Assembly (NCBI GenBank): GCA_034190875.2
Contig: CM067348.1
Location: 6,072,482-6,136,481 of the forward strand
Source of the DNA: Urechis unicinctus
Lineage: Eukaryota > Annelida > Polychaeta > Xenopneusta > Urechidae
Reading direction: 5' to 3'
Length of the DNA stretch: 64,000 nucleotides
Both the position numbers and the translations under genes were made by a program. This document shows positions 25,360-36,345 of this stretch, in pieces; position 1 is the stretch's first letter; each line of letters opens with the position of its first letter. The notes under the pieces were generated by a model. It saw nothing but the letters and a program-made list of their open reading frames with translations, searched no databases and was not told where the DNA came from.

Positions 25360-25728
25360 CTATACGATATACTAGCTATACGATACGATAAACTAGCTAT
25401 ACGATACGATATACTAGCCATACGATACGATATACTAGCTATACGACACGATATAATATCTATACGATACGATATACTAGCTATACGATACGATATACTA
25501 GCCATACGATACGATATACTAGCCATACGATACGATAAAAAAGCTTTACAATACGATAAACTAGCAATACGATACTATATACTCGCCATACGATACGATA
25601 TACAAGCTATACAATAGGATATACTTAGGCATACGATACAATATAATAGCTATACGATACCATAGCCATATGATACGATATACTAGCCATACGGTTCTCT
25701 ATTCTAGCCATACGATACGAAACACTAG
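25360..25728. repeat. 21-bp minisatellite, about 18 units
   Basis: The consensus is CTATACGATACGATATACTAG, written here as CTATACGATACG then ATATACTAG. About 18 units are seen, most exactly 21 bases, two shortened to 16 and one lengthened to 22. Because 21 is a multiple of three, the array is open on both strands, reading (IRYDILA)n on + and (ASISYRM)n on -. It starts about 90 bases after the right arm of the inverted repeat at 25236-25272. Units vary and there are no spacers, so this is not CRISPR. Confidence 0.95.
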
Positions 25729-25756
25729 CAATGAACATCGAAAACAAAGATGATCA

Positions 25757-26365
25757 ATGTATTATGTGGTGCATACGCTACGCCATTGCAATCAAGATTA
25801 TGCAGGATGGTTGCACATGCAAAAGGGGAAAGTATTGTTTGTGGCAAAGGATATGAACCTAGGAGCAAATGGAACGGCCTACACCATGTTTTGCAACAGA
25901 CGCACTACCACGGGGAGTCCCCTATTTCTTCCTACACAGGATGCGAATGCCGGGCCCTTCCCACCTGGACGCATTCCAGGCCCTTTGCGAAGAGAAGTAT
26001 ACTACAGTAGTAGGCGAGGTCTACTTCTCTCCGGTGTGGGAACACATAAAGATGCTGGCCCTACCAGGAACTCGGTGGTGATGGGGTTCCCACTACATGT
26101 GTATAACTACCTGTATTTAGCCTTTCATATCCAAAGAGGTTGGGCGGATCTGGAAGATGTGCAGTGCGCCACCTTTGCGTGGGCTAGCTGTGGAGAGGAC
26201 AGCTCGACAGAAGAAGAAAGAAAGGCTGGTTTCCTAGAACGCCTTCCTAGGCCGTGTATATTCAGGGAATTTCTATGTCTTATAAGAGCGTATATTGTAC
26301 GACTTTCCGTAGAGATCTATTTTTCTAAATGGAAATTGTATACTTGTGAAATACTAGTAGAGTAA
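25757..26365 (+). CDS. Hypothetical 202-codon open frame
   Basis: The longest open frame in a locally GC-richer stretch just after the minisatellite. Two other frames on the same strand are also open for 70-86 codons in the first half. One of them (25869-26081, with MRMPGPSHLDAFQALCEEKY) looks more protein-like than the long frame, so the true coding frame may be that one with a frameshift. I recognise no domain. It may be an old element fragment. Confidence 0.25.
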   Translation: MYYVVHTLRHCNQDYAGWLHMQKGKVLFVAKDMNLGANGTAYTMFCNRRTTTGSPLFLPTQDANAGPFPPGRIPGPLRREVYYSSRRGLLLSGVGTHKDAGPTRNSVVMGFPLHVYNYLYLAFHIQRGWADLEDVQCATFAWASCGEDSSTEEERKAGFLERLPRPCIFREFLCLIRAYIVRLSVEIYFSKWKLYTCEILVE

Positions 26366-29300
26366 CTGAACTCATGATCATCCTCTGAGGTCATGACCGC
26401 ATATTTGGTAGTGCATTTAATTGATTTAAACCGTGAAAGGCACACGCTGTTTAATATCAATAATAGATGATGTTTGTGCTTGAGAGAATCAGTGAAGATA
26501 ACTTTTCAAACATTCTCTCCGACAGCACGTGGCTCCGGTCTGGTGAATAATTCATAAGTCAGTGTACTGTGTAAGTGTGACCGCCCTTATCGTAATAAGC
26601 GTCGTCAGCCAGTGTACCCAAGGCACGCCACAATTCAGATACCTTTATTTACAACCTCTGTTTTCGGCACGTTGGGACAAGCAAAATTTACCCTCATTCA
26701 GACCCGCATGTTCGGTGGCCCTTATTCCAAATTAACACTTTACCCTCATACCACTCAAAATTGGCTACCAATGCCTTACATCCATTGCCTTATAAATACC
26801 TGGCTCCGCTCGAACACAAGACATTCAGTATTCGGGCAAAGATACAATCACCGTCGTACGGACCAAGTTGGAAGGCCAACTCCGTACGGCACGTAGCAGT
26901 TTGGAATTCCAGCTCAGCAGTAGGCTCTGGACATAACCAGAGTAACTCCATACCATAGTTTTACAATTTATATTCGGACTTGCGGGATACGGAATCCGTA
27001 CCCCTACATTCAGAAATAAACATCCGTTTTCTAGTTCAATTGACGTCTCGTTTTCATCACTATCATCACTACGACCATAAACAGTGCCGACGTTCACGGT
27101 GAAATAAGCCTCACCGATTTCTGGTGCACAAGGCTAATATCTCTCGATGCGGCGCGCGGTTTTGTCGTGTCTGATAGAGTTGCCATGTCGTGGATTAGTA
27201 TCTGCTAATGCTAGGTGTGGGTTATTCGTTGATACTGGCTGATAACACAACGGCTGATGTTCTATGCTTACTACGGCCCTAAAATCTTATGGTTTAACCA
27301 AAGGCATTGTGATGCTGCCGTATATTGTGCAGTTCGTACGTTCGGCCTATTATGGGTTTTAATGCGCTGGATAATGTTCATCAATTTGTCACAAGTTTAT
27401 CTGCTCTAACTAATGGGTTCTAGTGACGAATGCGCCCGGGTAGCGACCATCGTCCCTGGCATTACAGGTTGGTAGAAACGACTGTAATGCGACATACACA
27501 CAACACCTGCCGAAAGGAGCATTAGTAAATTGATTACAGAGGTAACAAGAATCGCAGCCTGAGGTATATTCGATTTTAACCGGAAAGCACACCGAATATT
27601 GAAAGCCGTGGACTTTTCTGTGTTGGGATATTGTCTAAGTTGCCGAAAATTATTCGACAAACCTAAAGTTTGTAAATGTAAATTGGCGGCCATGATAAAC
27701 AAATTACAATAGCTACAATACATGAAGCTATTACGATATAGACTCCCGCTGACTTCAGGCGTTGGTATGATTGCATCCGTGACGTCATTCATTTCCCCTT
27801 GGAACAAGAAAGGGCATTAAATACATTAACATGCACGCCGCCCCGTAAGACCCAACTATGTTATGAATTTGTGTACCAATTAAATGAGCGCTAATGAACA
27901 CGAATGATAGCGGAGACGTGCCAAGTCTCACGTCAGGTGATATTGAATAGGTTGATTCGCCTCGCATCCCAGTGCATGATTACCATGAGATCATGAATGG
28001 GGTCCCTAATAGCCCCAGACAGCCACTACCTCACCCCTTCCCAACTGACGAATAACCAACACCAACACCATTTCCCCATAAATACCTCCATCGCTTCCGA
28101 ACTAAGCTCTTCAAGGCGCCTGTCGATATTGATGGGTATTGCTTGTCTGGGGAGACTATTAGCACAGCCGTATGATGTTACGAGCTTATGTGAGTCTGAG
28201 TAAACGCTATAGAGTACGACATAGCGTAAATCTGAGTTTGCGCAATCGAATGCATTTAACCCCGCATGAAATTTTGAACTATGCTACTGATATCAGTTTA
28301 CAGCCGCACTGCCGGTTCAACAGGTCGCATGGATTCAGGGTAGAATATACACTAATCAGGTTCGGGATCATTGATGGCCTGATAGAAAAGCATGTCGCGT
28401 TTAATTCCCACGATAAACGTCATCATTTCACTAATAATCGCTTGCTGTTTTTTAACTTTTCACCCTAAGGATTGCATCATCGCTAAGCCATTAATCCTTG
28501 CCCATCGGTTTGCTTGTGAATTTGTTATGCTGCATCGGTAATGTACAACTATTCGTAGCTGTTCTTGTCAGTCGTCATTTTTATCCTCAAGGGTCATAAG
28601 CCGATAAGAGACCAACGCCATGACCATGTATATCCCCATTTGGGTCATTATCTTGGATGGCTTCACAGAGGAACAAACGTTAAGTACAAGAGACGCAATG
28701 TTTTGATTTATTTGTATTATTGTGTCCAGGATGTCAAAGAATATCTGAACAACGTGTACATGTCAATGACTGTGTACATATCCACAACTTGTAGGTACGT
28801 GTTACAGTAAAGATGTCACCATATTCAACCGATACATACTCAACGAATAATGATACACTGCTGTACAACAAAGTAATGACGTCATATAACTGCACTTTTT
28901 TATATTTCTCCGCCCAATAATTACGACGTGATTGACAAATGTGTATGTTGCACAACGGTATGCTTGTAACTCTTCCATAAAAGACAACTATGGTAATAAT
29001 ACACTTACACGAGCTATAATACAGATTCAAGTGATATGTTGCGCTTTTTGTTCACATGCAGTGTACATGAAACATTGGCATAAAGGTATTCAAATTATAT
29101 CCTATATCACTTTATCCGATTGTAAGTCAATGCTGTGTCTTATATGACATTCCCATCGACATGTCTGCATCGTCACCACCGTCCACTGAATCACGACAAA
29201 TCCATAATTAACGTGGTCTGCAGAAACAGGAATTGTATATCTATTCAATATGGATACGGAGGTTGTACCAGTGACACGCCATTTATAAGCGCGTTCGATA

Positions 29301-29680
29301 AAAGATTATCAAACCAACTACAGTCTAATATTTGACCGAGCAAAATCATTACAGAATCTTTGTGGAACTTCCACTTGCTTAGCCACCGCATATAATGGTC
29401 GGTTTGTAATGCCCGTTAATGTTTTCACATTATCTATCATTGATCATACTAATGAATCCATTAACGTTCGGCCTACACTTGAAGCACGAGACTCAAGCGC
29501 AAACAACTCGGCCTACCTTTGATGCCATTAATAAACTTCATACGGAACAGAACGCTACCAGGTGCAATCCAAGTGGCACCTGCACGCCTAGATACCCGAG
29601 CGTCTAATCTTGTTTGCCAGTAAAACCACAAGTGCCGTTCGGGAAGGCTGATTGATGATATGCTCCCCATTATACGAGGC
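26366..29680. other. No supported gene
   Basis: Unique sequence downstream of the GPCR. A minus-strand frame at 27406-27807 (133 codons) has one hydrophobic segment (AILVTSVINLLMLLSAGVV) that could span a membrane, but it shows no family motif and I did not call it a gene. Confidence 0.45.
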
Positions 29681-29682
29681 AT

Positions 29683-29688
29683 TTTATT
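29683..29688 (-). terminator. Polyadenylation signal of GPCR gene
   Basis: AATAAA on the minus strand, about 75 bases after the GPCR stop codon at 29763-29765. Confidence 0.5.
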
Positions 29689-29762
29689 TAAGATACAGTT
29701 CTTCTGTGTCACTCGTTCCACGCATCCATCCATTCAGCGGCAATGAGTTAAAAGAGGGGAGA

Positions 29763-30994
29763 TCACACCACAGTGGTTACTTCCCCAGCCGGATCTGTCG
29801 TCATGCGTCCATTTCCATTCGTCTGCGTCGTCTGCTTAACAACGTTCTGCTTCTTTGGAATGCATTTACAGAGAATGATGACCAGTTGCTCTCTGAATAC
29901 CCTGCCACTGACGGTGTAGAGAAAGAAGTTTATGACGAAACCCACAACATACAATGTACGCGTAATACTGGCAGCCATCCACATGGAGTCTGCGCGAAGG
30001 TCTAGGACAGCTTTGCGATCCAACTTGCCCAGCATAAAATGTACCAGCACTGGCATATAGGTCAAAATATAGGAGGTCGACACTAGAACAAGCATAACTG
30101 TAACTTGTTGGTTTCGATCGGCGCGCGTGACTCGGTGCTTCCACCAACTCGACGACTTCTGCAGAATTAGAAGAAGAATTGAGAGCGATTTGAGTAGACA
30201 CGTGGCGCCTCCGTCGGTCGTTCATGGCTTCAGGCTGATGCATCAATTTCAGAATGATACTGAGGTTGAAGGCGGCGATAAGGAACACCGGAACAATGCG
30301 AAAGATGCTTATTTCTGCGATGTAGAGGTCACTGAAGAGGTGCTCATGGGTGAGTGACATGGTACATGTCATGTCGATGGACACGCTGATAAACATGAGG
30401 TGGTACGGGAGAATGGTAACAGCGATGGCCACCAGTAAACCACAACACGCGTACTTGGACATGCGAGCGTTAGATAATGATTTAAATTTGACCGGTCGAT
30501 ACACTGCAAGAAGGCGTTCTGCCGTGAAGGCCAAGATGAGACAGGACGAATAATTGGCAGAAAAATCCATCAAATACTGAAGCAGTTTGCAGAAAAAGTC
30601 GTACTTATTAAAAAGATCAAGCGCACTGCTGGCAAACGTAAGACATCTCAATGAAGGTAGAACTCTTCGCCATAAATATGGCCACTAGGTAGGTGGAGTC
30701 CGACACAGCTAAAACCAACAGGAATATATTACAGGGCCCATTCCGCATCGCGGCTGACGAGAATACTAGTCCGGATAAAAAATTGCCAACCAGTCCCACG
30801 AAGACCAGTACAAATGTTAAACAGGCACATATTTTCTCGGTGTATCTGACGGCCAGTGACGCTGTTAATAGATCATAACAAACCCCACCGGGGGCAATAG
30901 TTATGGTCAGGTTGTCCAGATCCCCCAAGGAGATGTTCGAATTATTCAAGAAATTGTGGATCCGCTCCCAATTGTATTTGTGGCGCTCGTCCAT
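29763..30994 (-). pseudogene. Class A (rhodopsin-like) GPCR with two frameshifts
   Basis: An intronless seven-helix receptor of about 410 residues, read in three frames. Fragment 1 (30994-30617) has an extracellular N-terminus with three N-glycosylation sequons (N17, N20, N28), TM1 with GN (N71) and TM2 LAVSD (D99). Fragment 2 (about 30650-30100) has the TM3 cysteine (FFCKLLQYL), an ERLLAVYRP motif in place of DRY, TM4, an ECL2 cysteine (MTCTM) and TM5 with VPVFLI. Fragment 3 (about 30120-29763) has DRNQQVTVMLVLVSTSYILT, TM6 with YMP and no CWxP tryptophan, TM7 INFFLY in place of NPxxY, and helix 8 with a cysteine tail (CKC). These variants are usual for invertebrate peptide-receptor-like GPCRs, and the ligand cannot be told. 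Both breaks are +1 shifts, in ECL1 (30617-30650) and ICL3 (30095-30130). The start has a strong Kozak context (CACCATGG). It is either a recent pseudogene or an assembly with two indel errors. Confidence 0.85.
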
Positions 30995-32660
30995 GGTGCT
31001 GAATCACACGTCGGCAAGGGAACTGATGTTCTCAATGTCAAGGTGACTGCAACAGATACACAGGTCAGTTATCATCATCGCATGCTCTGACAATATCCAT
31101 TGTGAACAAACGATAATCTTGATAATGCGGTCGATAAAGACAAGTCATGCGCGGAAAGAACTACAAACAATAGACCGGAAATCGACGTTCGCTAAGATTT
31201 GTGACGAATCCGCTCGGCGGAAATACGTCCGGTAAAAAACGGACATGTACCTTTGTCGCTCTGTGATAGTGCGTATTAACAGCGTTCATCATTACCCTCG
31301 TGATAACGAAGGAAAACCGCCTCCGAACCTGGATGACATTCGTTTATTCAAAGACAAATTGATCGGCATGTTAGAGACTCTAAAAGCATTACACCTGTCT
31401 GGTTACACATGTCGGCTTACACATGTCTGCTTACATCTGTCTGCTTACATCTATGTGGTTCGTGGATGATTAAATAAATAATAAAAACCATCAAGAGAAT
31501 CTGCAAGTCGGGCGCTTAGGTGTATCGTGCTTCCGATAATGGTTAACGGTCAGGAATATTTGAGACTATTTATCACAGAAAATAAGGTTGTCTGTCGAGA
31601 TGCTCAAGCTAGTGGTCTGTGCTGACCAGACGGCCATGAACACCTTGATGTAGGACCCATGATGAGTCTAACGGTCCAGTTTACCTTCGTCGTTGAATTA
31701 ATGGCGACTTGGCTGCCCCATTTTGTGCGCCTAGACATTGGGGAGTGTTGATTTAAGGAAACAATTTCCACTGTGACAAATAGAGACGACAGAGTAATGG
31801 GGTTTCGTTCCAAGTGGTATGTAGCAGTACAGGCCATAAGCTGACGTCGGGGACACTATAGTATATTTAATTTGGTCGAATATCCCGCAGGGTGTGCGTT
31901 ATAATGCACCGTGAGTCGATAAGTCTAATATGGAATCGAAATATTTGTGGCAATAAGTTCAACGAAACTTCCGAAAACAGTAGGATAATACTGGTGTCGT
32001 TCTGCAAAGCTAATGAAAGTCTCGCATGTTTGATAATAATGTTGCTGTGTTTATCGACTGAGCAGAGGTATACCCTCACACTTTGGCACAAACTAACACA
32101 TCTTCAAATAAACGCCTTCAGGGGGCGAGTATTCGTAACACGTCCCTATGCAAACTATATTTACTCAATGCTACGGAGGATATGTTGCACCCCGAGGCCC
32201 TAGGACGATTGAAAGAAGCTGGAAATTACGGAACATTAGAGGAGTAATATAGCGTGATTACCCATGCTCGACGCATTTATAATAAAGGAATGGTCGATGA
32301 AGAATGTTCCGTCAACAAATAAACAGCTTGCGAGCGAAACTGATGTGCGCTGCGTTCGTATTTGCACTGTGTCGTTAAGATGGCAGGGTTATGTAAATAC
32401 GCGATTTTCTGCCAACATATGCATTGTAATTACCGCCAATATTGTGCGCTAGATGTTAAGTTCGTCCTCCCGTTATCTCACAACTCATGAGCGTATAGCC
32501 ATAATTTGAGTACATCAAAGGCAATAATAAGATTCAACGGTAAAACATACCTACCGCGAGCGATTCAGTTGAAATGTGGCGATCATACCATGTCAAACGC
32601 AAAGCAGCCATTCATATTCGTCACCTCCTCGCGTGGAACAACAGAAAAGCGGAGGTTTAC
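30995..32660. other. No supported gene
   Basis: The region upstream of the GPCR start presumably holds its promoter, but no clear TATA is seen. A short tandem repeat lies at 31396-31451. No coding segment is supported. Confidence 0.4.
31396..31451. repeat. 14-bp tandem repeat, four copies
   Basis: Four adjacent units of the form TGTCTGCTTACATC, with small changes in the first two (GG for GC, ACA for ATC). Confidence 0.8.
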
Positions 32661-32846
32661 CTGTTTACTGTCCTTGTTGTACTCTTGTTGGCCACTCAGG
32701 TAATCACATTTGCTAAAGATGAGCCTTAACAGAATGTCCCGGTACGTGCCTAAGTGCTGCTGCAGCGCGCCCACGTTATCGCTCCAACAAGACGCTGCCG
32801 TTCGCAGCCCGCTTAACGACACCCACAGTTGAAGTCTCGGTAGAAC
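32661..32846 (-). CDS. Orphan internal exon of unidentified gene
   Basis: A 186-base exon of exactly 62 codons, phase 0 at both ends, between an acceptor (CTCTTATTAGACAG, AG at 32848-32847) and a donor (CAG|GTAAAC at 32660). The peptide (VLPRLQLWVSLSGLRTAASC ... SDNVGALQQHLGTYRDILLR ... SKCDYLSGQQEYNKDSKQ) is helical and well mixed. The exon is distinctly GC-richer than its surroundings, as real coding sequence would be. It looks like part of a helical-repeat or scaffold protein, but I cannot name the family. No partner exon was found nearby. CCAAT (about 32920) and a GC box (GGGGGCGTGG, about 32960) lie just upstream on this strand, so it could also be close to a gene start. Confidence 0.5.
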
Positions 32847-32849
32847 CTG

Positions 32850-35550
32850 TCTAATAAGAGCCCGCAGTCAGGTTGGCAAGCCGGCCACTGTAGGAACTGT
32901 AGCTTGCCGCTGAGCGTCAGTCGCCCAATAACAGAAGTGACAGCTCATCGGGAAGGTAGGGGGCGTGGTTTATGCCGGACGTGGTCTATGGCTGCAACTG
33001 ATAAAGCCAGGTGGAAGCAGGCATCTTTGGCGTGGACACACTCTGCTTTCATTTCCAAGCAGAATCAGGATTTCTATGAATGTCGACGAATAACACATTT
33101 GACATATGTGAATTCGGGAGCGCGTTGGTCAGCGTAATGCATCGAGTAGGCAATACATATATTCTCCATATGGGAATCAAATGTCGAGCATCTGTACGCG
33201 GGCGAACCGCATTAAATTGCAACTATTCGATAGCGAAGGCCCTTCCTGATGTTTGTCAGCACGGACGTATTTCTCCTCCTACCCCGCCTCATTCATGCAA
33301 TAGGCAATACAGATTACGAACATTTCGAAGGATTGCCTCAGCCGGAAGGGGTTACGGCGCATTTGTGGCTAGTACTTTTCTACCCAGATGCACTGCTACC
33401 TAGCTTACTGCCTTTATGAACTCGTGGTAGTAAATACAGTTTGTAGAAACGTGAAAACGAGCGGTGGCATGACAGGTGTCGGCGCTAATTGTCACTGTAT
33501 CCTGTGTGCAAGCCAACTTACCCGCTAAGAAATGGGACACGCGCTGTTACGAGTCTCCAGGGCGGAGATTGTCAAGGGTGGGTGTAAATGGTCAGGCGAT
33601 GCAATCATAACGTATCTTCCCGCGATTAGTGTCTTGAGCAACTTGACATAATCACATTGCTAATCGGCTTGGCCAGTTGTCGTTGGTAACCGTTAACAGT
33701 ACGTCTTAGCGATTGTCATTGACGTACATTTTCTTTTAAGCTGTGATTCGTTCGCTGTGTAGCCGGATTGAATCTGCCCCTGCTATCGATATATCATTAA
33801 TTAGAGCATGCTTACTGTTCCTCTAATTCTGCCGCCTCACCAAGCAGGGTGGCACTAGAACGCGTATGCTGAATGCAAATATTGCCTGCATTTTAGGAGC
33901 AGTATTATCCGTTCTTTAGAGGGATTGAGCCTTTAGTTTTACCCATTAAACAGTCCTAAAGGGACTGTGTAAGTACAATGATATACGTCACACTCGAGGA
34001 TAAGCCGTCCAATCAGCTGCAGCGTTACATTACCGCCATGGTTAATCACCAGGGTGCCCATAAAAAGCCCTACCAGTCAGTCCACCGATCGACACCGCGT
34101 ACGAGCAGAACAAGACAGACACGATTAGGTCGTATATACACTGAAAAACAGGGAGTTAATTAACAGATTTTACTTATGCAGACAAGCGATGTTAATTATA
34201 TGATGAGACCATTAGACATGGGAATAGGCAAATTTCTACGAAATATTCGGGGCTTACGCAATATTAATGTATTTCCTTCACAGTAAATTCACGATACTCG
34301 TTGACCAAATGTTACGTCGTCCGATCTGAAAGTCATCATTTTGTAAGCAATAATACAATAAGCCAGCCATATGCATCATAAGCCACGGTGGAATGGGTCA
34401 TGTATCCACGGGGACAAATGGCCATGTCAGTGCGGGCTTGACGCTGCCGGTGATATATCGGCAATTGCCATATTCGGTGGCAAGCTTCAGGCTTTCAACG
34501 TCATATTTTTAACCGAATTATAGTAATTAACGCAGAAGCAATCGCCCTGTCATAATATCCGTAATTGACAAAAAGAGAAGAGATAGGTGATCGCTTCTAT
34601 TTCAGTACGTTGACATACTGTGGTAGAGTTAATGACGCGTGTGTAAACATGCCTGGCTGCACATGGGTCAGTCACGTAGGGTCAGCGGCCAAGCTGGTTA
34701 CTGAACAAGGCTGCAACATATATTGTTTAGCGAATTAGCATCGACGCGCGCCGCTAGCGGTGGCTCCATTGGACCCTCACCGAACGCAATTCTTAAGCCA
34801 AAAATTGGCAAGAGACTTTATGCTCCTATATTCCACCGACCACTACAATTGCTCACTTTGCATCTACCCTCCCCTATATTACCTCAACCATCGATGAAAT
34901 ATTCACGCATGTATCCTTGTTAATATTTAGCGGTGGTGATTTTGGCTGACATTGAGGGCTTGCAGAAAAGGAGGGGTTGGGAAGGTCATCGAGGACATGC
35001 ACGATTTATCCATACCTGGTAACAATCTTCAACTGGTTCCTGCATCTATGGCGTTTGTCGGACATCCCAGGCGGGATTAATCGCATCATACTTAAGGCGT
35101 TATCTGCCTGGTTCACCGTAGCCATCTGACATGCAATGTTATCAGACACTTGGAGCGCTCTTATAAACACAGCCAGATGGCCTGAACAATAATATCTGAA
35201 TTGGTGTATGGTCCCTGATGCAAAAACACTGGCCTAGCTTATACAGGTAACCTGCCATTGCACAGAGCACAAAGCCAACCGTAAATTACCAGCAGTACTT
35301 AATTCTATATCACCACGGCTACACCGATTTCTTGCTGGGGTCTATGTTTCTCATCTACACGACAGGTAATGAATGGAAATTGGTTGCATAGACAAACTGA
35401 AAGCTTTTGGTTCAGTATTATGAATTTTCAATTGAAAGAATTCGAAGCGAGCTCTAAATTTTCTCGCGACGCACCGGAAGTCAAACTTAGGAGTTGACAA
35501 TGACAAGTCATTGAAAATGACCTGTCATTGACCCTCAAACCTAAAGCACC
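32850..35550. other. No supported gene
   Basis: Apart from the CCAAT/GC-box-like sites at 32.92-32.97 kb and a small hairpin (ACAGTCC/GGACTGT, about 33950), I see nothing. Confidence 0.45.
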
Positions 35551-35555
35551 TGCCG

Positions 35556-35665
35556 GGATAGCTGTTATGGTGTCAACGACCGCGCTTGCTCCATTAATAA
35601 TAAAAGGTATGGTGTCAACGCCCTTGCTTCCTCCCTTAAAGGGACTGTTCAGCCCCATATTTGGA
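35556..35665. repeat. 44-bp repeat cluster A with flanking inverted motif
   Basis: Two units of the pattern GG.A.GGTGTCAACG followed by CCCTTGCTTGCTCC and TTAATAATAAAA. The right side runs into AAAGGGACTGTTCAGCCCC, whose reverse complement (18 of 21 positions) occurs at about 36190 beside cluster B. Confidence 0.75.
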
Positions 35666-36189
35666 ACGAGGTTGCCTAGCAAGCTGCTTGGCAACCGCAC
35701 CTTGGAAACCAAAAGTTGTAAGTTTTCAGACTTTCAGTCGCTACGAGGCGTTGTGGTCTCAGAAAATAGATCCTTACTTCGGATGTTGCCATTTATGTTG
35801 TCGGACATTACCCTTCCCGTTTCTCGGTCTAATGTGCGCGCAAAGATGCCCACAACTTGAATGAGTGAAGATATGATGAAATCTACATAATGTGACCAAA
35901 GCGGAAGCATACACATCGATAGCGAGGTAAATTCAGAGCGCTTATGATTTACAGCTAACATTCGTGTGGTTCATGGTTTTAGGGAGGCACCGTTGTCGAT
36001 GGAACGACATAACTGAATAAAACAGATTTCCACATAGATCATGAATATTTCCAGTCACAAAATAATGTTAAAAACTTATCAACATAATTTTCCATCATGT
36101 AAACTTTGCGGCACAAATTAGAAGATGGCATTACTTACGTCTGCGTTAACGTAGTAATGTAATTACGAAATGATCCCTGGTTGCCTTTT

Positions 36190-36345
36190 ATGGGGCTGAA
36201 CAATCTCTTTAATATGGGGTACGGTGTCGACGCCCTCGCTTGCTCGTTTTACAATAAAAGGTACGGTGTCAACGCCCTTGCTTGCTCCTTTAATAATAAA
36301 AAGGGATGGTGTTACGCCCTAGTTTGGAGTGGTACATGGCCAAAG
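36190..36345. repeat. 44-bp repeat cluster B
   Basis: About two and a half units of the cluster A repeat (starting near 36216, 36259 and 36303), preceded by ATGGGGCTGAACAATCTCTT, the inverted match to the motif at the right of cluster A. The two clusters are about 600 bases apart. Confidence 0.75.

Noticed and set aside
25360-25728. CRISPR-like regular array
   Set aside because: Units are directly adjacent with no spacers and vary freely, and the genome is eukaryotic. It is a minisatellite.
27406-27807. 133-codon minus-strand frame with one membrane-like segment near the GPCR
   Set aside because: No GPCR signature residues and no splice or start support; a single hydrophobic stretch is not enough.
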